Assembly (NCBI GenBank): GCA_040757055.1
Contig: JBFLXY010000018.1
Span: 1-34,461 of the forward strand
Direction: 5' to 3'
Source: JAJZRJ01 sp040757055
Lineage (GTDB): Bacteria; Desulfobacterota; Desulfobulbia; Desulfobulbales; Desulfurivibrionaceae
DNA: 34,461 nucleotides
Shown here: piece by piece, positions 15,200 through 21,970 of the stretch
Layout: the number at the start of each line of letters is the position of its first letter
Numbering within the stretch: position 1 is the stretch's first letter
Notes under the pieces: generated by a model
The model's database searches: none
What the model saw: only the letters and a program-made list of their open reading frames with translations
Told to the model about the DNA's origin: nothing
Made by a program: the position numbers and the translations under genes

Positions 15200-15421
15200 T
15201 CACACCCACCAGATCTGCCGTTTGGCCGGGTTGCCGTTTTTTTCAAAGACATCGCCGGACTCCTTGAGCACCGCGTCAAGCTCCTCCACCGTGAAGTGAT
15301 AGCCGTCTTCCGCGGCCAGGGCGACAAACTCCTCCCGGGTGCCGGGGACATCGTATTTGGCCCGCAGATGTTTGTCTCCGCCGCCGGCAATAAGCAATGC
15401 TTCTACGTCTTTTCTCGCCAT
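15200..15421 (-). CDS. Nif11 domain protein
   Basis: The 73-residue product has the Nif11 signature: an acidic/basic first helix, then REEFVALAAEDGYHFTVEEL, where A-x(2)-GY-x-FT-x-EEL is diagnostic. Nif11 proteins were first noted in nitrogen-fixation clusters of unknown role; related leader peptides precede lanthipeptides. Here there is no double-Gly cleavage site and no Cys/Ser-rich core, and the end NPAKRQIWWV is short, so this is the original nif-type form rather than a peptide precursor. The ribosome site AAAAGGAG lies 7 bases before ATG 15421. It lies 39 bp after the GNAT gene in the nifHDK operon. Confidence 0.88.
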   Translation of the reverse strand: MARKDVEALLIAGGGDKHLRAKYDVPGTREEFVALAAEDGYHFTVEELDAVLKESGDVFEKNGNPAKRQIWWV

Positions 15422-15460
15422 GGTCGTTCTCCTTTTCTCGAGTGAATATGGTGCAATGTC

Positions 15461-15910
15461 TTAGATTCTTCTGCGTTGGCAGATGAGCTCCGTGGGCTGC
15501 CAGCCGAGCTTGCGGTAAAATTCCAGGGCCGCGCCATTGTTCCGGTCGGCGAGCAGCTGCAGGCGGCCGATCTTTCTCTCTCCGGCCCACTGCTCCAGGG
15601 CTGCCAGCAATTCCCGCCCAACGCCCTTGCCTCGCCACGTTTGCGCAACCACCACATCCTCCACCAGGAGGGCGAAGCCGCCCTCTGCCGTGGAGATGGT
15701 CAGTTGCCCGGAACACATGCCGATGACCTGCCCCGCTGCCTCGGCAACAAAAAGGACCGCCGCATCGTGGGCCAACAGCATGGTCAGCGCCTGGTGCTGC
15801 CGGGCCGCATCGAAGTCAAAATCCGCCTCGATGGCAAAGAGCGACCGGAGCAGATCGACCAGGGCATCAAGGTCATCGGGCCTGGCGAGGCGGATCACGG
15901 CATGGACCAT
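15461..15910 (-). CDS. GNAT-family N-acetyltransferase
   Basis: The ATG at 15910, preceded by GGAGGGAGAG, gives 149 residues. GNAT motifs are in order: the N-terminal VIRLARPDDLDALVDLLRSL, beta4 VLFVAEAAGQVIGMCSGQL, the acetyl-CoA pyrophosphate loop QTWRGKGVGRELL (R/Q-x-x-G-x-G/A), and the C-terminal LLADRNNGAALEFYRKLGW. It should transfer an acetyl group from acetyl-CoA to an amine of a protein or metabolite; the substrate is not evident. Position in the nif operon between the 99-residue unknown and the Nif11 gene suggests a nitrogenase-related target. Confidence 0.88.
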   Translation of the reverse strand: MVHAVIRLARPDDLDALVDLLRSLFAIEADFDFDAARQHQALTMLLAHDAAVLFVAEAAGQVIGMCSGQLTISTAEGGFALLVEDVVVAQTWRGKGVGRELLAALEQWAGERKIGRLQLLADRNNGAALEFYRKLGWQPTELICQRRRI

Positions 15911-15923
15911 CTCTCCCTCCGCT

Positions 15924-16223
15924 TCAGCTGCTGAATTCGATGCGGATGGAGTCCTCTCCCACCGGGAACAGGGTGTAGTGCCTCCCTCGGGTACATTGCG
16001 CCGCATGATTGCGAGCGGCCTCCTGCAGTCGCTCGATATCGCCATGCACAACGGACTCGTCCGCCTCGCTGTTCACGTGGACCAGAATCTCCAGGTCGTT
16101 GTCGGTGAACTGGAGCAAAAAGGAGTTGTGCTCCAGAAAGACCAGATCGTCATAGGCATAGGAGATGCCCATGCCTGCCTCCTCGACAATGGTTTTGACC
16201 AATCCTAGTGGTTTGAGGCCCAT
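15924..16223 (-). CDS. Small unknown protein of the nifHDK operon
   Basis: The ATG at 16223, with GGGAGA about 7 bases upstream, gives 99 residues starting MGLKPLGLVKTIVEEAGMG. I do not recognise the family. It reads as a small alpha/beta fold: one helix, then YAYDDLVFLEHNSFLLQFTD, LEILVHVNSEAD, an amphipathic helix ERLQEAARNHAAQC and a last strand HYTLFPVGEDSIRIEFSS. It is acidic and has a single Cys. A longer upstream frame to 16460 overlaps the zinc-ribbon gene completely and was rejected. The gene is tightly packed: 44 bp after the zinc ribbon and 13 bp before the GNAT start. Confidence 0.72.
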   Translation of the reverse strand: MGLKPLGLVKTIVEEAGMGISYAYDDLVFLEHNSFLLQFTDNDLEILVHVNSEADESVVHGDIERLQEAARNHAAQCTRGRHYTLFPVGEDSIRIEFSS

Positions 16224-16267
16224 TCCGAGATCTCCCGTTTGCTCTGTGTGCAAATCCTCTGTGTCGA

Positions 16268-16453
16268 TCACAAATCCTCGGCCTTGCTGAGGAGATATGT
16301 GTCCCGCCATCGGGCGCCGCAGGTCGCGCAAAACATGGAAACCTGCATCTGGTCGGAGCCCGTCTTTTCCACCGGCGCACTTGCCTTGATCGCCTTGGAC
16401 CCGCATTTCGGGCAACAGGTGCCCTTGGACTCCAGGTATGAGCGAAAGGTCAT
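16268..16453 (-). CDS. Small zinc-ribbon protein
   Basis: The 61-residue protein has two CxxC knuckles, CPKC (Cys14/Cys17) and CATC (Cys42/Cys45), separated by a beta-hairpin SDQMQVSMFC. This arrangement binds one zinc, or could hold an iron centre. Cys13 is an additional thiol. ATG 16453 has GGGTGG upstream and lies 12 bp after the ferredoxin stop. Function is unknown; a metallochaperone or protein-binding role in nitrogenase maturation is possible. Confidence 0.78.
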   Translation of the reverse strand: MTFRSYLESKGTCCPKCGSKAIKASAPVEKTGSDQMQVSMFCATCGARWRDTYLLSKAEDL

Positions 16454-16465
16454 GGGCCATCCACC

Positions 16466-16771
16466 CTATGCGGTGATCAGATACTTGGCCGGAGGTTCGC
16501 CCTCCTCAAGGCCGTCCAGGATCGCATCGATCGCCTCTTCGCTGTCCACGCCCTTGAACCACCAGTTCTCCGGCTGGATCACCATGATGGGCCCGGACTC
16601 GCACTGCTTGAGGCAGGTGGTGGCGCTGATCAGGCAGTCCAGCCCCCGGTCGAGCACCTCTTCTTCGATGTATTGCAGAAACCCTTCGGTCTGTTTGTGG
16701 CAAATGCCCTTCTTGTCGCCGGCAACCCGGAAACTCTGGCAAACGATGATCTGACGCGCTGGAATAGCCAT
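16466..16771 (-). CDS. Thioredoxin-fold 2Fe-2S ferredoxin of the nif operon
   Basis: The 101-residue protein resembles the thioredoxin-like 2Fe-2S ferredoxins known from Clostridium pasteurianum and Azotobacter nif/Shethna-type proteins. Four ligands fit the family spacing: Cys11 in IIVCQSF, Cys24 in GICHKQ, and Cys53/Cys57 in TTCLKQC. The next segment GPIMVIQPENWWFKGVD is highly typical, as is the C-terminal acidic helix. In diazotrophs such proteins interact with nitrogenase, either as electron carriers or as protective partners. ATG 16771 follows AGAGGAGA. It lies 27 bp after the NifB-like gene. Confidence 0.9.
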   Translation of the reverse strand: MAIPARQIIVCQSFRVAGDKKGICHKQTEGFLQYIEEEVLDRGLDCLISATTCLKQCESGPIMVIQPENWWFKGVDSEEAIDAILDGLEEGEPPAKYLITA

Positions 16772-16798
16772 TGTGGTGTCTCCTCTGTATGGTGAATG

Positions 16799-17941
16799 TT
16801 ATTTTTTGTTTTTTCCTTTTTTGCCGCCGCCGTAGAGCACATCCACCGAGCCTTCGACATTGTCTTCAAGGAGCAGCACACTCAGGCCGTGGCGGCCCAA
16901 GACCTCCCGTGGCTTTTGCCCGGCGCTGGAGGCGAGAAGGACAAAGCAGTCCTTGAGAATTTCCGCCACCTGCTGCCAGCGGGTATCACCGCTGCCGGGC
17001 TCGGGAAGGTCGCGAGCTCCGAGCAGGCAAGCCAGGCCGTCCTCCCTCGGGCCATAGATCAACGCCTTGATGGCCTGACCGAGGTGGAGATCGATATCCA
17101 TGCCGTTGGAACTGAGCACCGCCACATTGGGCCTGGCTGCGGTGGGCTTGGGCATGTCCAATCCACCTTCGCCCGCCGAGGGAAGAGCCTCGCCCCGGAG
17201 TTGCTCCTGCACACACACAGCAGGGATATGCCGGCTTGCCGTTGCTGCCAGGGCCGCCATGGACTCTTCCGAGGGTAGGGGCAGTTTCTCTTCCGTTTTG
17301 AGCCATCCCTTGCCAGGGAGCAGGCTCATGGATTCCACCCCAAGTGCTGCGGCTTTGCGGGCAATCTCTTCAATCTCCTCTTCATTGACCCCGGCATAGA
17401 CCGTGGTCAGGAGGCAGACCGCAATGCCTGCTGCCTTGCAGGCCGCGATGCCCTTGGCTTGCTCCTCGATCAGAATCCCGGCCGCTTCCGCCAGGGGGAT
17501 GTTGCGCTTGCCCGGCCTGATCCAGGTGTAGATTTTCTGCACCGACTGGGCAGTGGCCGCATCCATCAGCAGGGTAACCCTGCGCACACCCTGCCCGGCA
17601 AATCCCTCGGCATGTTCAGTAAGGCCGAGCCCCAGGGTTGTTATTCCCAAGGGCAAGGCAGGATGCTGCTCGTGCAGCGCGGCCAGGAGTTCCTTGGTCA
17701 TCGTCACGGTGGCCATGGGGTCTCCCGGGCCATGGATATCGAGGCCGGCGAGTTCGTTTCCCTGGGTCAGGAGATCCGCAATCCAGGTCAGTGCGCCACG
17801 CAGAGGCACCGCCTGGGGCAGTTTCTCCTCCCCGCAAAAACGGATGCGGGCAGCTGCCTGCGGGGCCATCGGCAGGGTGAGCCACTGGGGACTCTTGCCG
17901 CAACACCCATGCTTGCTCTTGGGGAAATGGAGAATGGTCAC
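16799..17941 (-). CDS. NifB-like protein lacking the radical-SAM cysteines, with NifX-type C-terminal domain
   Basis: The 380-residue product aligns with the NifB encoded at 7445-8728 along its length: SKHGCCGKS for KHPCFNP, then APQAAARIRFC where NifB has APKCNIKCNFC, then HGPGDPMATVTMT for AGPGDPFANAEET, KIYTWIRPG for KVYSWVRDG, and VAVLSSNGMDIDLHLGQAIK for the NifX-like domain. Two of the three cluster cysteines are replaced (Ala29 and Ile33; only Cys36 remains), and the CTRC cluster ligands before the C-terminal domain are missing too. It therefore should not make a 5'-deoxyadenosyl radical, while the barrel, the GPGDP loop and the cofactor-binding domain are kept. The start is GTG 17941 with AGGAGG 6 bases upstream. 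It is placed directly after nifK. A cofactor carrier, chaperone or NifB regulator is inferred. Confidence 0.88.
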   Translation of the reverse strand: MTILHFPKSKHGCCGKSPQWLTLPMAPQAAARIRFCGEEKLPQAVPLRGALTWIADLLTQGNELAGLDIHGPGDPMATVTMTKELLAALHEQHPALPLGITTLGLGLTEHAEGFAGQGVRRVTLLMDAATAQSVQKIYTWIRPGKRNIPLAEAAGILIEEQAKGIAACKAAGIAVCLLTTVYAGVNEEEIEEIARKAAALGVESMSLLPGKGWLKTEEKLPLPSEESMAALAATASRHIPAVCVQEQLRGEALPSAGEGGLDMPKPTAARPNVAVLSSNGMDIDLHLGQAIKALIYGPREDGLACLLGARDLPEPGSGDTRWQQVAEILKDCFVLLASSAGQKPREVLGRHGLSVLLLEDNVEGSVDVLYGGGKKGKNKK

Positions 17942-17967
17942 GCCTGCCTCCTGGGAGAGGGGGAAGA

Positions 17968-18043
17968 GGCGCCGAAGGGATCACTTCCTCCGGCGCCGCC
18001 GTGTGTACTCGTTTCTGGGAACAGGCGTTCATCCTGTTCCCAG
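17968..18043 (-). other. Two stem-loops between nifK and the NifB-like gene
   Basis: CTGGGAACAGG (18015-18025) pairs perfectly with 18033-18043 around a 7-base loop, and GGCGCCG (17968-17974) pairs with CGGCGCC (17991-17997). Neither is followed by a T-tract on the minus strand, so they look like mRNA-stabilising or processing structures rather than full terminators; they may lower expression of the downstream genes relative to nifHDK. Confidence 0.7.
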
Positions 18044-18063
18044 GTCTTCTGCGGAGCAGGAAC

Positions 18064-19437
18064 CTACAGGACCAGCTCGAACTTCGACTCGGGATCGTCC
18101 CTGTCTTTGCGGTCGAGCAACACACCGAGGATCTTCTCCAGCAGCCGGAGGCCGCCTTTGTAGCCCACGGTGGGGAAGTACTGGTGCCCCTGCCGGTCCA
18201 GGATGGGGAATCCCCAACGTACGTAAGGAATGTCCTCATCACGGGCAATGTACTTGCAGTAGGTGTTGCCGATGATCAGGTCCACCGGCTCATTCTTGAT
18301 CCACTGATGGAGCAGGAACATGTCGCCCGCGGCCCTGACGTTGACCTCGCAGCCCATATCCTTGGTGATCTCCTTGATCCGTTTTTCAAACTTCTTGCCC
18401 GGCGTACCGGTGACGATGTGGATCGGCTTCATGTCCATGGAGACTAAAAACTCGGTCATGGCGATGAGCTGATCCGGGTCGCCGACCAGGGCCACCTTCT
18501 TGCCGTAGAGATACTGGTGCATGTCCGAAATCATATCCACCAGCTGCCCGCGCTCGTGGGCAATCTCCTCGGGGATGGTCACGCCGGCGATGGTCCGCAG
18601 GGCGTCGATGAACCGGTCCGTGGCCTTGAGACCATAGGGCATGTCCAATATCGAACACGGAACCTTGTGCTGCTTGTCGAGCTCGCGGGCCGCGTCGGCG
18701 GAACACCAATCGCCCAGGGCCAGGGTTCCCTTGGAGTCCCCGGTGCTTTTCAGCTCGGCCACCGTGGTGCCGCCTTCCGGAAACATCTTGTACTCGCCGG
18801 AGAGCGGGCCGTTCAGCACGCCGGAGGTGTCCGGGAACAGGATGGTCTTTACCCCGATCATCCCGGTGATCCGCTTGATCTCCTCCATGTCGGCAGGTTC
18901 GACCCAGCCGGGGATGATGTTGACCTTGCCGTTCTTTTTACCGGTGGACTCAGCCATTCCGGCCATGGACTTGACCATGTTGGAAAAGCCGGTGACGTGC
19001 GATCCCACGTAGCTCGGGGTGGAGGCGCTGATCACATGCCTGCCCTCGGGGATCTTTCCTTCCGCAGCCGCCTTTTTCTTGATCTGGGGCAGATCGTCGC
19101 CGATGGTCTCGGAGAGGCAGGTGGTGTGGATGGCGATCACCTTCGGGTTATAGACGGTGAAGATGTTGTTGATCGCCTGCAGCATGTTGGCCTGGCCGCC
19201 GAAGACCGATGCGCCTTCCGTGAACGAACTGGTGGAGGCGGAGATCGGCTCTTTGTAATGGCGGGTCAGGGTTGAGCGGTGATAGGCGCAACAGCCCTGT
19301 GAGCCGTGGCTGTGCGGCAGGCAACCGTGGATGCCCAGCGCCGCGTACATGGCGCCGATGGGCTGGCAGGTCTTGGCCGGGTTGATGGTCAAGGCCGTGC
19401 GTTCCGTGATTTCCTTTGGTGTATGTCGTAAGAGCAT
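18064..19437 (-). CDS. nifK: Nitrogenase MoFe protein beta subunit NifK
   Basis: NifK pairs with NifD to form the MoFe protein; P-cluster ligands lie at the interface. Recognisable segments are NPAKTCQPIGAMYAALGI (Cys23), HSHGSQGCCAYHRSTLTRHY, SSFTEGASVFGG, HTTCLSETIGDDL for the third cluster-cysteine region and SASTPSYVGSHVTGF. The protein has 457 residues and lacks the N-terminal extension of about 50 residues present in Azotobacter/Klebsiella NifK, as in anaerobe-type nitrogenases. GAGG lies 9 bases before ATG 19437. A 94-bp gap with two stem-loops separates it from nifD. Confidence 0.97.
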   Translation of the reverse strand: MLLRHTPKEITERTALTINPAKTCQPIGAMYAALGIHGCLPHSHGSQGCCAYHRSTLTRHYKEPISASTSSFTEGASVFGGQANMLQAINNIFTVYNPKVIAIHTTCLSETIGDDLPQIKKKAAAEGKIPEGRHVISASTPSYVGSHVTGFSNMVKSMAGMAESTGKKNGKVNIIPGWVEPADMEEIKRITGMIGVKTILFPDTSGVLNGPLSGEYKMFPEGGTTVAELKSTGDSKGTLALGDWCSADAARELDKQHKVPCSILDMPYGLKATDRFIDALRTIAGVTIPEEIAHERGQLVDMISDMHQYLYGKKVALVGDPDQLIAMTEFLVSMDMKPIHIVTGTPGKKFEKRIKEITKDMGCEVNVRAAGDMFLLHQWIKNEPVDLIIGNTYCKYIARDEDIPYVRWGFPILDRQGHQYFPTVGYKGGLRLLEKILGVLLDRKDRDDPESKFELVL

Positions 19438-19464
19438 TGGTTATTGCCTCATGTGTTTTTGGTT

Positions 19465-19516
19465 CGGCCGGTGAAATCACCGGCCGCATAGGTCTTATAG
19501 GACTCATAAGACCTAT
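19465..19516 (-). other. Two stem-loops in the nifD-nifK gap
   Basis: CGGCCGGTGA (19465-19474) pairs perfectly with TCACCGGCCG (19477-19486), and adjacent to it ATAGGTCTTAT pairs with ATAAGACCTAT (19488-19516). The second resembles the stem in the nifH-nifI1 gap (21937-21965). There is no T-tract. A role in mRNA stability or subunit stoichiometry is inferred. Confidence 0.75.
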
Positions 19517-19531
19517 GCCTTTGCTTTTTCC

Positions 19532-21172
19532 CTATTCCCAGGCAAAGGTTGCGGAGAGCTGCGGGTTGGCCTCCCAGGGCGCCTTCATGTAGCTCCACAC
19601 CTTGCTGTTCACCAGACGGTCGATCTCCTTGTAGAAGTTGACCGCCCCCTTAAATCCGGCATACGGGCCGCCGGAGTCGTAGCTGTGGAGCTGCTTCATG
19701 GGCACGCCCAGTTTCTGGATGGAGTATTTCTCCTTGATGCCGGCGCAGAAGATGTCGGGCTTCATGAGTTCCACCAGTTTCTCAGCCTCGTACTGGTTCA
19801 GGTCATCGATGATCAGCGTGCCCTTGTCCATGTCTGCGGCCAGGCCGTCATAATGCTTGAACTTGTAGCCTGCCTTTTCGAGGGCCTTCATCTCCTTGTC
19901 GCTTTTGCGCGGCTTGTAGCGGGTTGCATCCGGCTCGACCTCGATCTCCTCGATGTTGCGGCTGTCCGCATCCACCTGGATATTGGGGATCACCTGGCGG
20001 CCTTCATAGTCGTCCTGATGGCCGAACTCATAGCCCGCCGAGATGGTCTGCATCTTGAGCTCGTCAAAGAGCTCCTTGTAATGATGGGCCCGGGAGCCGC
20101 CGACAAACATCATCGCGGTCTTACCCTCGGTCCTGGGGCTGATTTCGGCGAGCGCTGCCTCGACCTCGGGCATCTCCTCGGCGATTACCGCCTCGACCTT
20201 GTCGATGAGCTCCTTTTCGCCGAAATACTCGGCGATCTTGCGCAGGCTCTTGGCCGTGGCCTTGGCGCCGATGAAGTTCACCTTGATCCACGGGATGCCG
20301 TACTTGGTCTCCATCATGTCCGCCACGTAGTTGATGGAACGGTGGCACATGACCGCATTGAGATCCGCGGTATGGGATGAGGCGAACTGGTCATAGGTCG
20401 AGTTGCCGGAGAAGGTCGAGATGCAGGTGACGCCGCATTTCTTGAAGATCCGGTCGATCTCGAAGCCATCGCCGCCGATGTTGTACTCGCCCAACAGGTT
20501 GATCTTGTACTTGCCTGGCTTCACCTCGTCGTTGAGGCCCACCAGATGGCGGAACACCTGGTTGTTGGCGATGTGATGGCCGGCGGACTGGGAGACGCCT
20601 TTATATCCCTCGCAGGAGAAGGCGTAGACATTGCAGTCGCCGAACTTCTCCTTCATGTTCCGCGTCACGGTATGGATGTCGTCGCCGATGAGGCCAACCG
20701 GACAGGTGGCGAACACGGCGATGGACTTGGGGTGAAAGAGGTCGTACGCCTCCTGGATCGCCTTGGCCAGCTTCTTTTCCCCGCCGAAGATGATGTCCGA
20801 GTCCTGCATATCCGTGGAAAAGCAGTAGGTCATGTAGTTCTCGCCGTCCGGACCGGGATCGGTCTGGTTGCGGCGGGTCAGCCACGCGTAGAAGCTGCAG
20901 CCGATGGGGCCATGCACCAGGTTGACGATATCGCGGGTCGGCCCCATGATGACGCCCTTGCAGCCTGCATAGGTGCAGCCGCGCATGGTGATGATGCCGG
21001 GGATGGTGCGCACGTTGGCGGTGAGCTCCGGCGTCTCGTTCTGCTGTGCCTCGTTGATCATGATCTGCTTGGCGCGTTTCCGGGCCACCTTGGGCGGGTA
21101 CTTGCCAAGGAGCTCCGACTTGATATCGGCGGGGTCCCACTGCACCAGCTTTTTCTTTGCTGCTGTAGCCAT
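19532..21172 (-). CDS. nifD: Nitrogenase MoFe protein alpha subunit NifD
   Basis: NifD carries FeMo-cofactor and shares the P-cluster. The ATG at 21172 with GGGAGGA upstream gives 546 residues; the frame is open further upstream but has no support there. Family segments: MRGCTYAGCKGVIMGPTRDI, HGPIGCSFYAWLTRRNQ, TDMQDSDIIFGGEKKL, TCPVGLIGDDIHTV, QSAGHHIANN (the His that contacts the cofactor), NAVMCHRSINYVADMM (Cys ligand of FeMo-cofactor) and KQLHSYDSGGPYAGFKGA (His ligand of Mo). Between GYEFGHQDDYEG and the last part is an additional segment of about 50 residues (RKSDKEMKALEKAGYKFKHY) characteristic of anaerobe-type NifD. The gap to nifI2 is only 13 bp. Confidence 0.97.
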   Translation of the reverse strand: MATAAKKKLVQWDPADIKSELLGKYPPKVARKRAKQIMINEAQQNETPELTANVRTIPGIITMRGCTYAGCKGVIMGPTRDIVNLVHGPIGCSFYAWLTRRNQTDPGPDGENYMTYCFSTDMQDSDIIFGGEKKLAKAIQEAYDLFHPKSIAVFATCPVGLIGDDIHTVTRNMKEKFGDCNVYAFSCEGYKGVSQSAGHHIANNQVFRHLVGLNDEVKPGKYKINLLGEYNIGGDGFEIDRIFKKCGVTCISTFSGNSTYDQFASSHTADLNAVMCHRSINYVADMMETKYGIPWIKVNFIGAKATAKSLRKIAEYFGEKELIDKVEAVIAEEMPEVEAALAEISPRTEGKTAMMFVGGSRAHHYKELFDELKMQTISAGYEFGHQDDYEGRQVIPNIQVDADSRNIEEIEVEPDATRYKPRKSDKEMKALEKAGYKFKHYDGLAADMDKGTLIIDDLNQYEAEKLVELMKPDIFCAGIKEKYSIQKLGVPMKQLHSYDSGGPYAGFKGAVNFYKEIDRLVNSKVWSYMKAPWEANPQLSATFAWE

Positions 21173-21185
21173 AGTTATGTCCTCC

Positions 21186-21560
21186 CTATGAGATGGCCTT
21201 GACGCCAGTCTCGCCTGTCCTGACCCGGACCGCGTCGCCAAGCGGCAGGACAAAGATCTTGCCGTCGCCAGCCATGCCGGTCTGATTCGTATTGATAATG
21301 GCCTCCACCACGCAGGGCACCATCTTGTCCTCCACCACGGCGGTAACCAGCCGCTTGGGGTAGAGTTTGCCCTTTTCGCCGAGAAGGGCCGCGGCTTCCT
21401 CATGTCCCTGCACCGTTCCCTCGAGAATGGCCGGGCTGACAAAGCCCCTGCCCCGGCCGTGGGCCTCGTGGGCAAAAAAGGCGGCGACGCCGCAGTCGGT
21501 GAGGGCCTGCTTGGTCTGGTTCATCATGTTGATGCGTACGATGGCTATCACCTCTTTCAT
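21186..21560 (-). CDS. nifI2: PII-like nitrogenase regulator NifI2
   Basis: The 124-residue PII-family protein starts MKEVIAIVRINMMNQTKQAL and has the long T-loop typical of NifI2 (EAHGRGRGFVSP...EGKLYPKRLVTAVVED in parts), followed by the nucleotide-binding AGDGKIFVLPLGDAVRVRTG. With NifI1 it forms a complex that binds NifDK and blocks NifH access when ammonium is present; 2-oxoglutarate relieves this. It overlaps nifI1 by 4 bp. Confidence 0.94.
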   Translation of the reverse strand: MKEVIAIVRINMMNQTKQALTDCGVAAFFAHEAHGRGRGFVSPAILEGTVQGHEEAAALLGEKGKLYPKRLVTAVVEDKMVPCVVEAIINTNQTGMAGDGKIFVLPLGDAVRVRTGETGVKAIS

Positions 21561-21913
21561 GCCGGCACCCCCTCCGCGGCGTACTGCGTTTCCTTGACGC
21601 CGGAACTGATGGTGTAGGACTCTTCCACCTCGGAGACGAAGATCTTGCCGTCGCCAAAGGCGCCCTTGCCGCTGGAGCGGGCCGAGTTCATCACGGTATC
21701 GATGAAGAAATCCTTGTCCGCCGTATTGATGACGCTCATCAGCATCACCTTGGGAAGCTCGTCGTAGGTCACCTCGCCGATCTTGATGCCGCGCTGCTTG
21801 CCGCGGCCTGCTACCGAATATTTGGTTACCGCCGGAAAACCCGCCTCCATGAGGGCGGCAAGGACCTTATCTGCTTTTTCCGGACGGACGATGGCTCTGA
21901 TCATGGTCAACAT
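21557..21913 (-). CDS. nifI1: PII-like nitrogenase regulator NifI1
   Basis: The 118-residue PII homologue starts MLTMIRAIVRPEKADKVLAA and contains the NifI1-type T-loop region VAGRGKQRGIKIGEVTYDEL and AFGDGKIFVSEVEESYTISS. It lacks the T-loop tyrosine context of GlnB/GlnK. With NifI2 it forms the post-translational ammonium switch of nitrogenases in methanogens, clostridia and sulfate reducers, which is why the nifH-I1-I2-D-K order is informative for the lineage. A stem-loop fills the 57-bp gap after nifH. Confidence 0.94.
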   Translation of the reverse strand: MLTMIRAIVRPEKADKVLAALMEAGFPAVTKYSVAGRGKQRGIKIGEVTYDELPKVMLMSVINTADKDFFIDTVMNSARSSGKGAFGDGKIFVSEVEESYTISSGVKETQYAAEGVPA

Positions 21914-21936
21914 GGTATGTTCTCCTTTTTCTGTTT

Positions 21937-21965
21937 ATAGGTCCCATAAGTCCTATAGGACCTAT
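21937..21965 (-). other. Stem-loop in the nifH-nifI1 gap
   Basis: ATAGGTCC pairs with GGACCTAT around a short centre that contains a second small palindrome (TCCTATAGGA). The stem is closely related in sequence to the one at 19488-19516 between nifD and nifK. With no T-tract it probably protects the 3' end of the nifH message after processing, raising NifH over NifDK; this is inference. Confidence 0.75.
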
Positions 21966-21970
21966 GGCTT

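Noticed and set aside
16224..16460. N-terminal extension of the 99-residue nif-operon protein
   Set aside because: It overlaps the zinc-ribbon gene fully and has no domain signal; the start at 16223 has a ribosome site.
21173..21475. N-terminal extension of NifD by 101 codons
   Set aside because: The extension overlaps nifI2 in another frame, and ATG 21172 has a strong ribosome site and matches the usual NifD start.
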